Shown piece after piece: positions 20,260 through 30,520 of a DNA stretch of 64,000 nt; within the stretch, counting starts at the first letter, position 1; each line of letters starts with the position of its first letter. Below the pieces are notes generated by a model. The model ran no database searches, was not told the origin of the DNA, and worked only from the letters and a program-made list of their open reading frames with translations. Source of the DNA: Stentor coeruleus (taxonomy: Eukaryota; Ciliophora; Heterotrichea; Heterotrichida; Stentoridae); assembly GCA_001970955.1 (NCBI GenBank), contig MPUH01000042.1, positions 62,001-126,000 of the forward strand, read 5' to 3'. A program made the translations under genes and the position numbers.

Positions 20260-20714
20260 ATGGATGATTCAGTTTTAAACCCTTTTATCCCAGCAGAAGC
20301 CGAGTCTATTCCAGGATTTTGGATAAAATCAATGACCTTAAGAGTTTTGGTCCTATAAAGGAACTTGTTGAACCTTTTCAGTGTCTTTATGAACTTTAAC
20401 AATACCTAACTGCGGATACTAAGAAATTTTTAGTCAAGTCAGTTAGTATTTTCTCCTGAAGAAAGGAAAATTTTTTATAGTTTGTTACTGGATGTCCAAG
20501 ACTACCTATTGGTGGATTTAAAGTTTTAACACCACAATTGACTGTTGTTAGAAAAGCATCTAGTCATCTAGGAGTTAATCTGGATAAGTATTTACCTAGT
20601 GTTATGACTTATCAGAATTATTTGAAAGTCCCAGAATATTCAACATATCAAATCCTTAAAAAACAGATGAGGTATGCTTTTACTTAAGCTAAAGAATCTT
20701 TTCACTTGCTGTAG
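20260..20714 (+). pseudogene. Decayed HECT ubiquitin-ligase C-lobe (TRIP12/UFD4-like)
   Basis: The stretch encodes clear HECT C-lobe pieces: FVTGCPRLPIGGFK, LTPQLTVVRK, KYLPSVMTYQNYLKVPEYS and the end AKESFHLL. These follow the TRIP12/UFD4 order (FLQFVTGSPRLPVGG...LTIVRK...LPSVMTC.NYLKLP.YS...SFHLS). It is broken: in-frame stops sit where the family has Gln or Glu (before FVTG and before AKESF), at least one frame change lies upstream near SPEERKIF, and the catalytic Cys of VMTC is Tyr. No 15-nt intron repairs it. Only the last third of a HECT domain is present, so this is a fragment of a once larger gene. Confidence 0.8.
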
Positions 20715-20779
20715 TAAAATTAAAATTTATTAAAAATATTTTTTAGGTTAAAGAGGCATTTATTACTAGTTTCTTCAGA

Positions 20780-22510
20780 TTAACATATAATTTTCCCATA
20801 TGCAGAAAACCCTTTGCATATCAGTTTAATACCAGGATTGAGTTTCCCTTTTTCCCAATATGTTTCTACGTATTGGTTTTTTAAATTTACAATACAAACT
20901 CCTTCTAAAAGATCGTTATCCCAATACCCAGAATACAGAGAGGTGTCTTCAAGCATTAAAATTCCCTTCCCTTGTTTTTTATTTTCAACAAAACCCCCTT
21001 TATACACAGATTTATCAATATAAACATAATTCCCTTGACCATGCATTTGATTCATAACAAACATCCCTTCATACATTTCTCCATTATTAAACACAATCTG
21101 ACCTTTGCCATTAAAATAATTTCCAAAAACTTCTCCTTTATAAACTCCTTCAGGAATTCTTATTTCTCTAAACAAAGATACTGGTTTTATCTTTAAACTC
21201 TTTTCATATTCTAAAAAATTTACCCCAGTCAAATATGGATATAACTTGCGTAATGTATCAAAGTTTATTATCCAAATATTGTTAAATATAGTAACTCTAC
21301 ATATTCCTATAAAATTCATAGGTTTTTTTCCTTCAATAATGACTTGCTCTAAAACCATTTTAAATCTTCTTTCAATAGGTTTCATATGTTTAAAATCTCC
21401 TTCTAAAGAATAATTTTGATCGAAATACATTAAAATCCCATGGCCATTAAAGCCTAAATTTTCATCAAAATCCCCTGTATATAAAACTTTTTGGAAAAAT
21501 ATCACATTACAAGGATTTAAAATAAACCCTTGGCAAAATGTCCCTTCGATTTCGTAGTACCCAAAGTTTTTTTTTCCTTTTCCATGAAACTTAGAATATA
21601 CAAACTCACCTTCATAAGTATATCTTTTAGTGATTAATTTTCCAGTTCCATTAAAATTATCATCAATAAAATTCCCTTCATATATTTTATCAGCATATTC
21701 TATTTTTATATATCCTTCTGGTTTACCGTTTTTAAAATCCCCAGTAAGCACCATACCATTAGAATATTTAGTTCCTTTTCCATCATATTTTCCTTCCTTT
21801 AGTTGTCCAAAGTACAAAATCCTATTACCATCAAAAACTGTCCCTTGACCTTCATAAAAACCATTTTTCATCTCTCCTTCATATACCAAAATATCATATT
21901 CATAAACTTTGCAAACACCCACAACTTCACCATTATTAAAAACTCCTTCAATTTCCTTATTAACACCTATTTTAATCCTTGTACAAGTACTACATGTTAA
22001 ATCTTTAGGAAGTTTTATACAATCATAATATTTTATATCATCATCATATTTTATATCATCATCATATTTTATATCATCATATTTTATATCATCATCATAT
22101 TTTACTAAATTTCTTTTAAATACNTCATATTTTATATCATCATCATATTTTATATCATCATCATATTTTATATCATCATCATATTTTACTAAATTTCTTT
22201 TAAATATCTTGCCAATCTTTTCTTCATAATAATTCCCATTATATTCCATTCTTATAATTTCATTCACAATATCAAGTATTCTAACATCACTAAGTTGAGG
22301 TGAATAACAATCAACAATATTCCCTTCTATAAATTCCCCATCTAAAATCCATTTGTGAATTGAAAACTTACCTCGTCCATGTTTAGCACCATTAATCCAA
22401 TATCCTTCATACATAAACCCAGTTCTATACATTTTAATCCCATACCCATTAGGTACCCCATTTTTAAGTTGTCCTGAATAAACTCCTGTTTCGTCTTCAA
22501 AATCTCCCAT
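20780..22510 (-). CDS. MORN-repeat protein
   Basis: About 540-576 residues; the length is uncertain because of the N junction at 22124. Many MORN units of the form YEGxxxxGxxxGxG are seen at both ends (YSGQLKNGVPNGYG, YEGEMKNGFYEGQG, YEGEFVYSKFHGKG, YKGGFVENKKQGKG). Between the second and third groups lies a run of KYDDDI six-residue repeats coded by an 18-nt minisatellite. MORN proteins bind membranes or phosphoinositides and scaffold cortical and ciliary structures. The start MGDFEDETGVYSG leads straight into the first repeat. Confidence 0.85.
   Translation of the reverse strand: MGDFEDETGVYSGQLKNGVPNGYGIKMYRTGFMYEGYWINGAKHGRGKFSIHKWILDGEFIEGNIVDCYSPQLSDVRILDIVNEIIRMEYNGNYYEEKIGKIFKRNLVKYDDDIKYDDDIKYDDDIKYXVFKRNLVKYDDDIKYDDIKYDDDIKYDDDIKYYDCIKLPKDLTCSTCTRIKIGVNKEIEGVFNNGEVVGVCKVYEYDILVYEGEMKNGFYEGQGTVFDGNRILYFGQLKEGKYDGKGTKYSNGMVLTGDFKNGKPEGYIKIEYADKIYEGNFIDDNFNGTGKLITKRYTYEGEFVYSKFHGKGKKNFGYYEIEGTFCQGFILNPCNVIFFQKVLYTGDFDENLGFNGHGILMYFDQNYSLEGDFKHMKPIERRFKMVLEQVIIEGKKPMNFIGICRVTIFNNIWIINFDTLRKLYPYLTGVNFLEYEKSLKIKPVSLFREIRIPEGVYKGEVFGNYFNGKGQIVFNNGEMYEGMFVMNQMHGQGNYVYIDKSVYKGGFVENKKQGKGILMLEDTSLYSGYWDNDLLEGVCIVNLKNQYVETYWEKGKLNPGIKLICKGFSAYGKIIC
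22015..22200 (-). repeat. KYDDDI-coding minisatellite, partly duplicated across an N junction
   Basis: An 18-nt unit (AAATATGATGATGATATA on the coding strand) repeats about four times on each side of the N at 22124. One unit is short by one Asp codon. Flanking FKRNLVKYDDD is present twice, so the real array was probably too repetitive to assemble and its copy number is unknown. Confidence 0.8.
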
Positions 22511-22600
22511 TTTACTATAAACCCATATCTTAACACAATTTACTTGGTTTATATGGGAAATATTATATAATTATCCAATTTCCTACAAACAATCTGCAGA

Positions 22601-23026
22601 TTAATCATAAAATATCCTAACAGAAGATGTATGAATCGGCTCTTGGTTCTGATAAAAAATAGTTTCTATCGTGATGTTCCCCGAAAGGATCTCAGGTGGG
22701 AGCATTTCTTCAGGTTTAGCTGCATAAATGACTTGTTCCCAAGTGTTATTGCTATTAGGAATCACAAAGCCAAACTCAAAACTCCATTCTTCAATAACTT
22801 GTCCTTGGAGTTTAACTTTCTGTAATAGAGACAAAGATGATATTTCACTAACTGAAGAGAAGTTGATTTCTCTAGAAACAGCTTTGCATTTAAGTATCGA
22901 TTTCGGGATGTGAGCTTCAACAGTTGAGTTAAAGTCCCAATTGTCGTGTTTCCATAAGATTTCTCCTGTTTCAAAGTCCTTCATTTTGATTGAGTTGATT
23001 GAGAAACCAGCAAAGACCACAGACAT
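22601..23026 (-). CDS. PDE6D: Prenyl-binding protein PDE6D (PrBP/delta)
   Basis: 141 residues against 150 in human. The family core is easy to see: DFETGEILW, PKSILKCKAVSREINFSS, EEWSFEFGFVIPNSNNTW, LSGNITIETIF and the end SVRIFYD. PDE6D has an immunoglobulin-like fold that extracts farnesylated or geranylgeranylated proteins from membranes and delivers them to cilia under ARL3 control. It lies 58 bp downstream of TSG101 on the same strand. Confidence 0.95.
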   Translation of the reverse strand: MSVVFAGFSINSIKMKDFETGEILWKHDNWDFNSTVEAHIPKSILKCKAVSREINFSSVSEISSLSLLQKVKLQGQVIEEWSFEFGFVIPNSNNTWEQVIYAAKPEEMLPPEILSGNITIETIFYQNQEPIHTSSVRIFYD

Positions 23027-23084
23027 TATTGTTTATATGTTAATGATAAGGAAAATATGACTTAAAAAAAAAACTATGATTTTT

Positions 23085-24269
23085 TTATGAAGATTTTTTA
23101 GCTATGGATTCAGCTTTTTCTTTGAGTCTTGCTGTTAAAAACACATCTTTTAGTAATTGTCTTAGTGCTATAAAACCTAATTTCGCTGGGATTACTGATT
23201 TGTTTATAGATTCGATTATAGCAGAAGCTGTAGCTTCAAGAGATTTTTCTTGGCTTAAAAGTATGAGATATTCTTTAGCTGCTGGGTTTCTGTATTCTAT
23301 AAGATCTTCTTCAGATACATTAAAGGAAGTTTCGTTTGAAGAGTTTTGTATCCATTCTTGGATGTTGTTGATACTAGCTTGAAGAAGCTCTTTTTTAGTA
23401 TCCACTTTGCTTATATCGTTTCGGAAATTCCCGATACTTTCAGAGATTTTTTTGTTTTTTTTATCGAGTTCTTCTTTTTCATGAGTAAGGGTTTTTATTT
23501 CTTTATTAAGATTTGATATGGTTTCTGAGTATATTTCAGCAATTTTTTTATAGTCGTAGTTTTTTGGTAACTCAGCTTTTTGAGGTGGATTTGCTTTGTT
23601 TGATGGATTAGGATATGATCCTTGTGGATTTTGATTATATCCTGGCTGAGGAGAAAAAGTACTAATTGATCCTGGATATCCTGGTTGATTTATTGGATAG
23701 TTTTGACCTTGTTGATAATAACCTGATATTGGGGCAATGGTTTGAGATTGTGGAGCATATGGATTAGGTTGGTTATAACCTGACTGGGCATAATTTGGCT
23801 GAAAAGATTGAGACCCTGGATGATTTGCAGGTTTTTTAAACACAGGCATTTTGACAGAAAATGCTTTTTTAGCTTCTTCAATAAGCTGGATTGTTTGGCA
23901 TTTGTTATTCCATTTTCTTTGAATATCTAATGTGGTTTTCCCATCTTCTTTTACATACTCAGAAACTTTTATCATCATATCAGGTGATGGGGTAACTATC
24001 AATATTGGAGCTACATTTGGGTATGTTGGGGGGATTTGTAATTTTATAGGAATATTATAAGTTCTTTGTTGATAGAGAACTGGTATAGTTCCTCCTAATT
24101 CTAGGATATAAAGCAATGTACCATTTATGTTTGCTTGAACAACTTTTGGACTAAGACTTAAATGATTTTGTGGTAAACGTAAGAATTCATTGTAAACATA
24201 GTTTTTGGTTTGTTGATCGTAATGACATTGGGTTATTGCTGAGTTTAAGGCTGTTTGTGAGTATGCCAT
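23085..24269 (-). CDS. TSG101: ESCRT-I subunit TSG101/VPS23
   Basis: 394 residues with the full family layout. UEV domain about 1-145 (GGTIPVLYQQRTYNIPIKLQ, PPTYPNVAPILIVTPSPDM) without a catalytic Cys. Pro/Gln/Tyr-rich linker about 155-230. Coiled coil about 235-300. C-terminal steadiness box about 320-394 (LSQEKSLEATASAIIESI to LKEKAESIAKK). TSG101 binds ubiquitinated cargo and P[T/S]AP motifs and nucleates ESCRT-I at endosomes. Confidence 0.93.
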   Translation of the reverse strand: MAYSQTALNSAITQCHYDQQTKNYVYNEFLRLPQNHLSLSPKVVQANINGTLLYILELGGTIPVLYQQRTYNIPIKLQIPPTYPNVAPILIVTPSPDMMIKVSEYVKEDGKTTLDIQRKWNNKCQTIQLIEEAKKAFSVKMPVFKKPANHPGSQSFQPNYAQSGYNQPNPYAPQSQTIAPISGYYQQGQNYPINQPGYPGSISTFSPQPGYNQNPQGSYPNPSNKANPPQKAELPKNYDYKKIAEIYSETISNLNKEIKTLTHEKEELDKKNKKISESIGNFRNDISKVDTKKELLQASINNIQEWIQNSSNETSFNVSEEDLIEYRNPAAKEYLILLSQEKSLEATASAIIESINKSVIPAKLGFIALRQLLKDVFLTARLKEKAESIAKKSS

Positions 24270-24711
24270 TTCAATATTATATATAGGGTTATTTTAGGAT
24301 TTAATAGCTTAGGATTTTATGTTTTTTATGTTTTAGAAGATGGCTTGTGTGAAAATATACGGTGAAAGTTGGTTTTTTTTTGAGGGAGGCTTAGATTTTG
24401 GATTTTGGAAGATTGGGATTTTAGGATTTTTAGAAAATTATTAGGTAAGGTTTTAAGGAATTGTATGGGTTTTGTATATAAATATTGAAGAATTTATGGG
24501 GATTATTATATTTATTTTTGGATGCTAGGGTAATATGCGGATTATTATGATAGTGAAACTTAATGGAAATCATATTTAGATTATTCTTGATATGCAGTAA
24601 GTGATTTATTATATGCTTTATAGTAATCAATTCTATATATATTACTTATAATAATAAATCTTCTTAATAATAACATAACTATATTATAAAAAAAAACCTA
24701 ATTACCTCAAA
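24270..24711. other. Intergenic, no gene seen
   Basis: The 5' flank of TSG101, strongly G-rich on the plus strand to about 24540, then AT-rich. Nothing else supported. Confidence 0.5.
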
Positions 24712-25708
24712 TTATTTTCGATTTAACAACTGTTTATATTTCGATTTCAATATAGGCGATACAGACTTAAAATTCTTTTGCTGTACTACAAAATGGNTGT
24801 TTATATTTCGATTTCAATATAGGCGATACAGACTTAAAATTCTTTTGCTGTACTACAAAATTCACACTATCATAAGGACAGATCTTAGAAATAATCTGAA
24901 ATCTATTCTCCAAATTTTTATTCGGAGATTTTTCATACTTTTTCAAATTATAAATTTGTCTTTGAATTAAGTTAATTTGTTTCGGGGGTTCAGGAGAATC
25001 AGGTATTATAATGCTTGGATAAATATCATCAAGTTTTAAACATTTTTTCTTAGATTCGTCACGTGAACAAACACTTTTTGCTGATTTTAAATTAATAAAG
25101 CTAGATATATACATTGATATTGTTTCTAAAGATTGCTTTATTGTTTTTATATTGGTGTTGTCAAAATTTGGGATTGTTTTTATGTTATTTATATTAAGGA
25201 ATTTAAAACCTTCGAATATATCTTTTAAGATTTTAATGCTGGACTCATAGTCGTTAAGGATAGTTTTGTAATGGTTAAGTTCAATTTTTAATAAGTTGTT
25301 TTCCTTTATCATTTTTTCAAGCTCATGATATAAAAGTTCAGATTTTTTTGTCTTTTCAGAGCATAGATTTTTATAAGCTTCATCTGAAAGGGAATATTTA
25401 TGCTGTTTTTTGATATTCTTTTTGTTATCATCAAACATGAATATTTTTTTATCTTTCGGTGTTACGTTAGTAATTTTAACATCATACTCGATACTACTCT
25501 TTGGAAAAATAAGTGAAAGTTCTTCATATGTAATAACTCGTGAAGCACTAAATGAGCCCATTTCTTCAGTCATTTGGAAAGTCCCACTTTTTATCAGTTC
25601 TTTTATTTCATTCATTTCAGTATACTCAATTGAGTCTTTTCTTGAGTCAAATGATCCTGAAGGGAAAAAATTATACTCGCTTGGGTCAACATTTTTAAGA
25701 GAAAACAT
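24712..25708 (-). CDS. Unrecognised protein with central coiled coil
   Basis: About 310 residues. The true C-terminus is taken from the lower-coordinate copy at the N junction, ending SPILKSKYKQLLNRK at 24712. The copy at 24798 runs into the N after the same SPILKSKYK. N-terminus Ser/acid-rich (EYNFFPSGSFDSRKDSIEY); central helices about 110-200 (LLYHELEKMIKENNLLKIEL); then a Pro-containing segment with IIIPDSPEPPKQI. No domain recognised. Phosphorylation-type Ser-Pro sites are common. Confidence 0.75.
24731..24861. repeat. N junction with duplicated flank at a gene 3' end
   Basis: 24731-24794 recurs at 24798-24861 across the N at 24797. It duplicates the coding end of the gene at 24712-25708. 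Confidence 0.8.
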
Positions 25709-26033
25709 TATATTTATAGTTCTTATAACTTATATATATTATGAAATGTATTTGATTAAAATACTGGATTTAGTAAATTTTAATAAGATTTTAGGGTATA
25801 ATAAATTTGTGTGAGAAAGTTAAATGTAAAGATATTGTATTTTTGAAAATGTATTAACTGGTAAAATGCTTATCTTTGAAAAATAAAGTAAGTTGTTTAT
25901 TGTACTTATATAATTTTGATGATAGGGGATAACAAAGAGTATATAGTATAAAGTAAATATTTTTATTTTTTAACGAACTAGTGTTTTCTCTTTAAAGTAT
26001 TTAAAATGCTGGCCTGATAATGTAATTTAATTA
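25709..26033. promoter_or_regulatory. Divergent intergenic region
   Basis: 325 bp between the starts of two divergent genes. AT-rich, with no clear motif beyond A/T runs. It must hold both promoters. Confidence 0.4.
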
Positions 26034-28385
26034 ATGAAGAGAGACAAAAATATAATAGGGCTTAGAAGGTTTTCAGCATCCCCAAAATCAAGCTTACCCC
26101 CAATAACTCCTCACTCATATACATATTCTGAAATTGGTGGTTTGCATCCATATGCAGCTTATTCAACAACATTAAAAGATCAAGAAAAAAATACTGGTCA
26201 AAGGTTTTTCATTGCAAAACACCCAGGCACTGCTCAATCGCCAAACACTGACATATCCACATATCGTTCCATGGTAACAAGCCAAGATTTTTACACTCCT
26301 TCTAAATTATTAGATCATTCAGACATAACTGAACGCATAGAATCATACGAACTCAGGATCAAAAAAATTTTCACACTAGAAGCTCTTGAAGAAAACCTAA
26401 CACTTTGGGAAAAATGTTTAGAAGATATCATGCCTGAAGTTAAAAAACATGAATCAGACATGCGTAGAGGTTTAGTGCAGATATGCACTCACTTTTTAGA
26501 AAACAGTAAAAATTTGCTTAAATATACTGCATCACAACAACATGCAGATCAAGTTATAAAAGATGAACTTAAAAACAAAATATCAAAATTACAAGCAGAA
26601 AAGAAAAAATGTTTAGCTGATATCGACACATATAAAACTTATAAGAAAATTGAAATGAAGCAGATAGAAAAAGAACTTGAAGAGATTTTCGGCAAAAACG
26701 AGATAGAAATCCATAGTCTTAAAGCTAGGGCAAAAGAAATGAAGGATAACTACAGCAAAGGTACAGTTGATTTTCTTATGGAAATATGGCATTCAATGAA
26801 TCAAGATTTCGAAATCCCTGAGATAAAAAACGGGGATTTCACAGGTTTGGACCCATCAGAAATCCCGTCAATGCTTTCGAAAAAATTCAGACTTCTACAG
26901 AAATTTACAGCGAAAAAAATAACTGATTTAATAAAAACAAGAAAAAATGCTTTAGAAGCAGAAACTCAGACTATAACAGAATATATTGACCCTAAAGCTT
27001 ATGAAGACCAAATTAGGAATATAGAAAAACTTCAATACCAATTAAATAGCGCATTTATATCTATTGATAAATATCGAGAAAATTTTGGGTCTAAAATCAA
27101 CATACTCGAAAGCCTTGAGAATGAAAAAAACACTTTAATTATTGAAGTTGGGAGAATGAAAAAGGAAATAGAAGCTATGTCAACTACTATAAGTAAAGCA
27201 AATTATGAATACAAAAAAATCCAATCTGAACTTGATAGTGTTAAAAAAGAAAAAGATCATCTTCAAAAAGATAAAACTGCTTTTCATAGTGAGATTATTG
27301 AACATGGTAAAATACTTCAGGAGTATAAAAATAATTTAGAAAAAATAGAAAAGACAATTAAAGATAAGGATGAAAAAATTGTCGTTCTGGAAAAACAATT
27401 AGCTAAACGACGTGGAGGTAAAAATGATAAACAAGATGAACCGTCTATACAATTAAGCATGCCTGGAAAACCACAACCGAAATTTGATGAGAAAGCATTT
27501 ATGGACTCGATTCGTTATTCAAATAATAGGAAAAGAGGTAGTACTGATATGACGCAAAACCCAGGAAATAAACCAGGTGAAAGTATTTCATATGATAGTT
27601 CTGGTAACCCGATATATAATAGTTCAGTAAATTCTTCATCTCATGATCAAAGTGCAAAAACAGGTAAAACAGGCTCTAGAGCAAACTCTCCACAAAAAGG
27701 TAGGGGTTCAAGAAGATTAGGGCTTATAGAAGAAACTGATAGTCCAAACTATATAGGAAACTATGATAAAAACTTAGATATAAATACAAGTATTACTGGA
27801 GCTGGAGGGAGGTTTTCAAAATCACGTGAAAGAGGAGCTCATACTGAAGAATCTACTGAACATAGTACAAGTAAAGGGACAAGAAGATCTCGTATAAGAG
27901 GTGGTCAAGGAGAAAATGATTTGAAAAACGGGAAAAAAAGACAAGTAAATGGGCCAAATTCAATGGACGCTGAGAATTATGTTCATGGTTCTGAGCTTGA
28001 AAGTGGTGATGAATATGGAATTGATGCTAGACATGAAGATTATTTAGATCAAGATGATTATGATGGGGATTCACAAGTATCTTATGAAACAAGAGGAAGA
28101 TCAGGTTATATGAGTACAAAGTCAACAAGTACAGATGAGTTTTCTCATATAAAATGTATTGAGTATTCTAAAGGATTTCAGTTTAATGGGATGGTTCCTG
28201 ATAATAACGATGAAGAGGCTAAGAATAATGGAGTTTATATACTGCCTTATAATCCGAATCAGTATTATGGGCTTAGAGGGGATAGTTATTATCATACTAG
28301 AAATGCTGTTTTTGCTGCTCAGCCTAGAATACCTGATATAAAAGACTCATTTACGTTCCAACAACCTTTTCATATAAAAAAGTAG
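26034..28385 (+). CDS. Large coiled-coil protein with disordered tail, 783 residues
   Basis: Residues 1-100 are a Ser/Pro/Tyr-rich head with RRFSASPKSSLPPITP. About 105-460 is helical and coiled coil in several segments (ELKNKISKLQAEKKKCLADI, LESLENEKNTLIIEVGRM). About 465-700 is Gly/Ser/Arg/Asp-rich and disordered. The last 50 residues contain aromatic short motifs (YNPNQYYGLRG, FTFQQPFHIKK). Architecture fits a cytoskeletal or basal-body scaffold. No family recognised. Confidence 0.8.
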   Translation: MKRDKNIIGLRRFSASPKSSLPPITPHSYTYSEIGGLHPYAAYSTTLKDQEKNTGQRFFIAKHPGTAQSPNTDISTYRSMVTSQDFYTPSKLLDHSDITERIESYELRIKKIFTLEALEENLTLWEKCLEDIMPEVKKHESDMRRGLVQICTHFLENSKNLLKYTASQQHADQVIKDELKNKISKLQAEKKKCLADIDTYKTYKKIEMKQIEKELEEIFGKNEIEIHSLKARAKEMKDNYSKGTVDFLMEIWHSMNQDFEIPEIKNGDFTGLDPSEIPSMLSKKFRLLQKFTAKKITDLIKTRKNALEAETQTITEYIDPKAYEDQIRNIEKLQYQLNSAFISIDKYRENFGSKINILESLENEKNTLIIEVGRMKKEIEAMSTTISKANYEYKKIQSELDSVKKEKDHLQKDKTAFHSEIIEHGKILQEYKNNLEKIEKTIKDKDEKIVVLEKQLAKRRGGKNDKQDEPSIQLSMPGKPQPKFDEKAFMDSIRYSNNRKRGSTDMTQNPGNKPGESISYDSSGNPIYNSSVNSSSHDQSAKTGKTGSRANSPQKGRGSRRLGLIEETDSPNYIGNYDKNLDINTSITGAGGRFSKSRERGAHTEESTEHSTSKGTRRSRIRGGQGENDLKNGKKRQVNGPNSMDAENYVHGSELESGDEYGIDARHEDYLDQDDYDGDSQVSYETRGRSGYMSTKSTSTDEFSHIKCIEYSKGFQFNGMVPDNNDEEAKNNGVYILPYNPNQYYGLRGDSYYHTRNAVFAAQPRIPDIKDSFTFQQPFHIKK

Positions 28386-28727
28386 CTTTTATGTAATTAA
28401 AATCTTGATTATAAACAATTTTCCTATCAAACTTATTGTGACTGTAAAAAAACTCCCTAGAACTTAAACTCTAATTTTTACATATCTATTATATATTATT
28501 TCTTATAACAATCCATTAAGAATTTCTTTCGAATCATACACCTTTAGCTTCCATTTATCCTGTCCAAGGAATTTATTCAATTTTTTCTAATCCTAAGATA
28601 GCTTCTACTCGAAATCATATATAATATTATCCCGATACTTTAATAATATCAAAACCTAACACTAGTCTGTAATTACAACTCTTGTTCAGAGTAATATGTA
28701 TGATATTACAAATAATAAAATCTTTAC
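28386..28727. other. Intergenic, no gene seen
   Basis: 340 bp, C/A-rich as a 5' flank for the next plus-strand gene. Nothing else supported. Confidence 0.5.
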
Positions 28728-30308
28728 ATGGGGGAACAACTTGACGAAGATTTTTTTAACAGTTTTCCGGAGCTCAGTCCAACAATGGAATATTCACTTA
28801 ACCGGAGGTTTTCAAGGACAAACAAAGTTCTTGCTGAAGGGAAGTTCAAAACTATATACCTAGGCTACGACCACGATTGCGGAAGGGAAGTTGCCTGGAG
28901 TAGAATCAATATAACTGGTCTTAAACTCTTAGAAAAAGAAAAACTTATTGAAGACTTCAAGTTCTTTGGAAAACTTGATCACCCAAGTGTCCTTAAACTA
29001 ATATTCTGCTGGGAAGATCAAGACAAAAATCAAATTGTCACAATCACCGAACTGACAACTTGTACTCTTAAACACTACCTTAGAAAAAAAATGCGTTTGA
29101 TTCGACTTAAAGTTATAAAACAATGGTGCAAAAGTATATTAGAAGGAATAAAATACTTCCATGCACGTCTTATAATCCACAAAAATATAAAATGTGATAA
29201 TATTTTTATAGGAGCATCAGATGGGAATATAAGAGTTGGTGTTTTAGGATATATAACCCAGAAAGTTGAAGATCAAAAATATGATCTTAGATGTTTTGCT
29301 TATAGTTTGATTGAAATGTGCACACCTTTAGATTTAGATTATGGGAAAGCGGCATTGAAATACCCTCCAAGAGAGATGAGTATGATAGAAAATCAGACTA
29401 TTAAAGATTTTATTTATGCATGCTTTACTGAAGAAACTGCGGATAGTTTGTTGTTGCATAGATTTTTTAGTGCTGATGAGTTGGTTGATAATTTACCTAT
29501 AAAACTTGTCCCGATTGAGGATTTGTATGAGGTTACGTTTGAAGAGATACAGAAAGCATCAAAATTTATAATAATCCTAAAGAAAAACTATGAGAGTATA
29601 GCACGTTATGAATTCAACTACTACGAAGACGTCCCTGAGCAAGTCGCTGATAATCTTCTATCTAAATACAATGTCCCATCAAAGTACTTTGCTGATTTCC
29701 TGAACGCAATCGAAATCGAACTCCAAAAAATTTTAGACCATGAAACCGCATCTAAACCTCCAATAAGCAACCAAACCATATCAAAACCTCCAACAAACCA
29801 TGAAACTACACCAAAACCTCAAACAAACCCATTTTCTCTAACAACTGAAAAAATATCCAAAAAATTAAAAATCAGTATAAACCTCGGTATTCAAGACCTA
29901 TCAAATGTCAATAAGTTTAAAATTGATATAAGCTATGACCCTGATACTGATAATCCACAAGCATTAGCTGAAGAAATAGCATGGCAATTACAATTAGATA
30001 CTAGTGAAATAAGCACAATAGCAAAATTGATCAATGATAAAATCATATGTTCCGAATCGGAAACCCATAGTAATTATTCAGTTGATCTCTTGGATTTAAC
30101 CTTAGAAGATAATGTCCCATCACGTCCTTGTCTTAATAGTACAAATGAGTTCTCATTTAATTCTGAAAACTCGTCATTGAGAAATAGTTATGAACCTAAA
30201 AATATAGACCTAGCTAAATCTAGAAGCCTTTCACCTATAGATGAAGATGAAAAAATGTGTGTTAAATGCAGGAATATCAATCCAGTAAATACAAAACAGT
30301 GTCAATAA
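28728..30308 (+). CDS. WNK-family pseudokinase
   Basis: 526 residues. The kinase-like domain spans about 33-265. The Gly-loop lysine (LAEGKFKTIYLG, Lys41) and EVAWSRI in place of a beta-3 lysine are the WNK hallmark. The catalytic motifs are lost: HRD is HKN (151-153) in HKNIKCDNIFI, and the DLG Asp is Val172 (VGVLGY). No activation-loop TPEFMAPE block is seen. A second region (about 372-440; KISINLGIQDLSNVNKFKID, EIAWQLQLD) resembles the PF2/OSR1-C-like domain of WNKs, which binds RFxV peptides. The tail CVKCRNINPVNTKQC is half of a zinc-ribbon. Likely a scaffold or regulator, not an enzyme. Confidence 0.8.
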   Translation: MGEQLDEDFFNSFPELSPTMEYSLNRRFSRTNKVLAEGKFKTIYLGYDHDCGREVAWSRINITGLKLLEKEKLIEDFKFFGKLDHPSVLKLIFCWEDQDKNQIVTITELTTCTLKHYLRKKMRLIRLKVIKQWCKSILEGIKYFHARLIIHKNIKCDNIFIGASDGNIRVGVLGYITQKVEDQKYDLRCFAYSLIEMCTPLDLDYGKAALKYPPREMSMIENQTIKDFIYACFTEETADSLLLHRFFSADELVDNLPIKLVPIEDLYEVTFEEIQKASKFIIILKKNYESIARYEFNYYEDVPEQVADNLLSKYNVPSKYFADFLNAIEIELQKILDHETASKPPISNQTISKPPTNHETTPKPQTNPFSLTTEKISKKLKISINLGIQDLSNVNKFKIDISYDPDTDNPQALAEEIAWQLQLDTSEISTIAKLINDKIICSESETHSNYSVDLLDLTLEDNVPSRPCLNSTNEFSFNSENSSLRNSYEPKNIDLAKSRSLSPIDEDEKMCVKCRNINPVNTKQCQ

Positions 30309-30520
30309 ATAAGCGATATATGCTTATAGAGGGCGATTTGATACTTGATATAACACAGACTTTTAGGAAATGTATAAGAATTAGGATTATCAGTATTGAA
30401 GCATCGCCACAAGTATTATAAAAAATATTTAATTTCTGATGTCTTTTGACACCTACAAACGCTTGCTTTTGAAAAGGCGGTTTGTAAGGCATTATTTCTT
30501 GCCTTTTTAGGTCTTTTTTC
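30309..30520 (+). ncRNA. Possible structured RNA with three hairpins
   Basis: Between the pseudokinase stop and the eL13 gene. Hairpins: ATAAGC/GCTTAT (30309-30327, loop 7), ACAAACGCTT with AAGGCGGTTTGT (30455-30485, one bulge), and AAGGCA/TGCCTT (30486-30505, loop 8). The last is followed by T-runs ending near 30519, a Pol III-like stop. No known RNA family is recognised. It could instead be 3'UTR structure of the gene before it. Confidence 0.3.

Noticed and set aside
30290-30308. Zinc-ribbon start CVKC...C in the pseudokinase tail possibly continuing past the stop
   Set aside because: No 15- or 16-nt intron at the stop gives the second Cys pair in frame.
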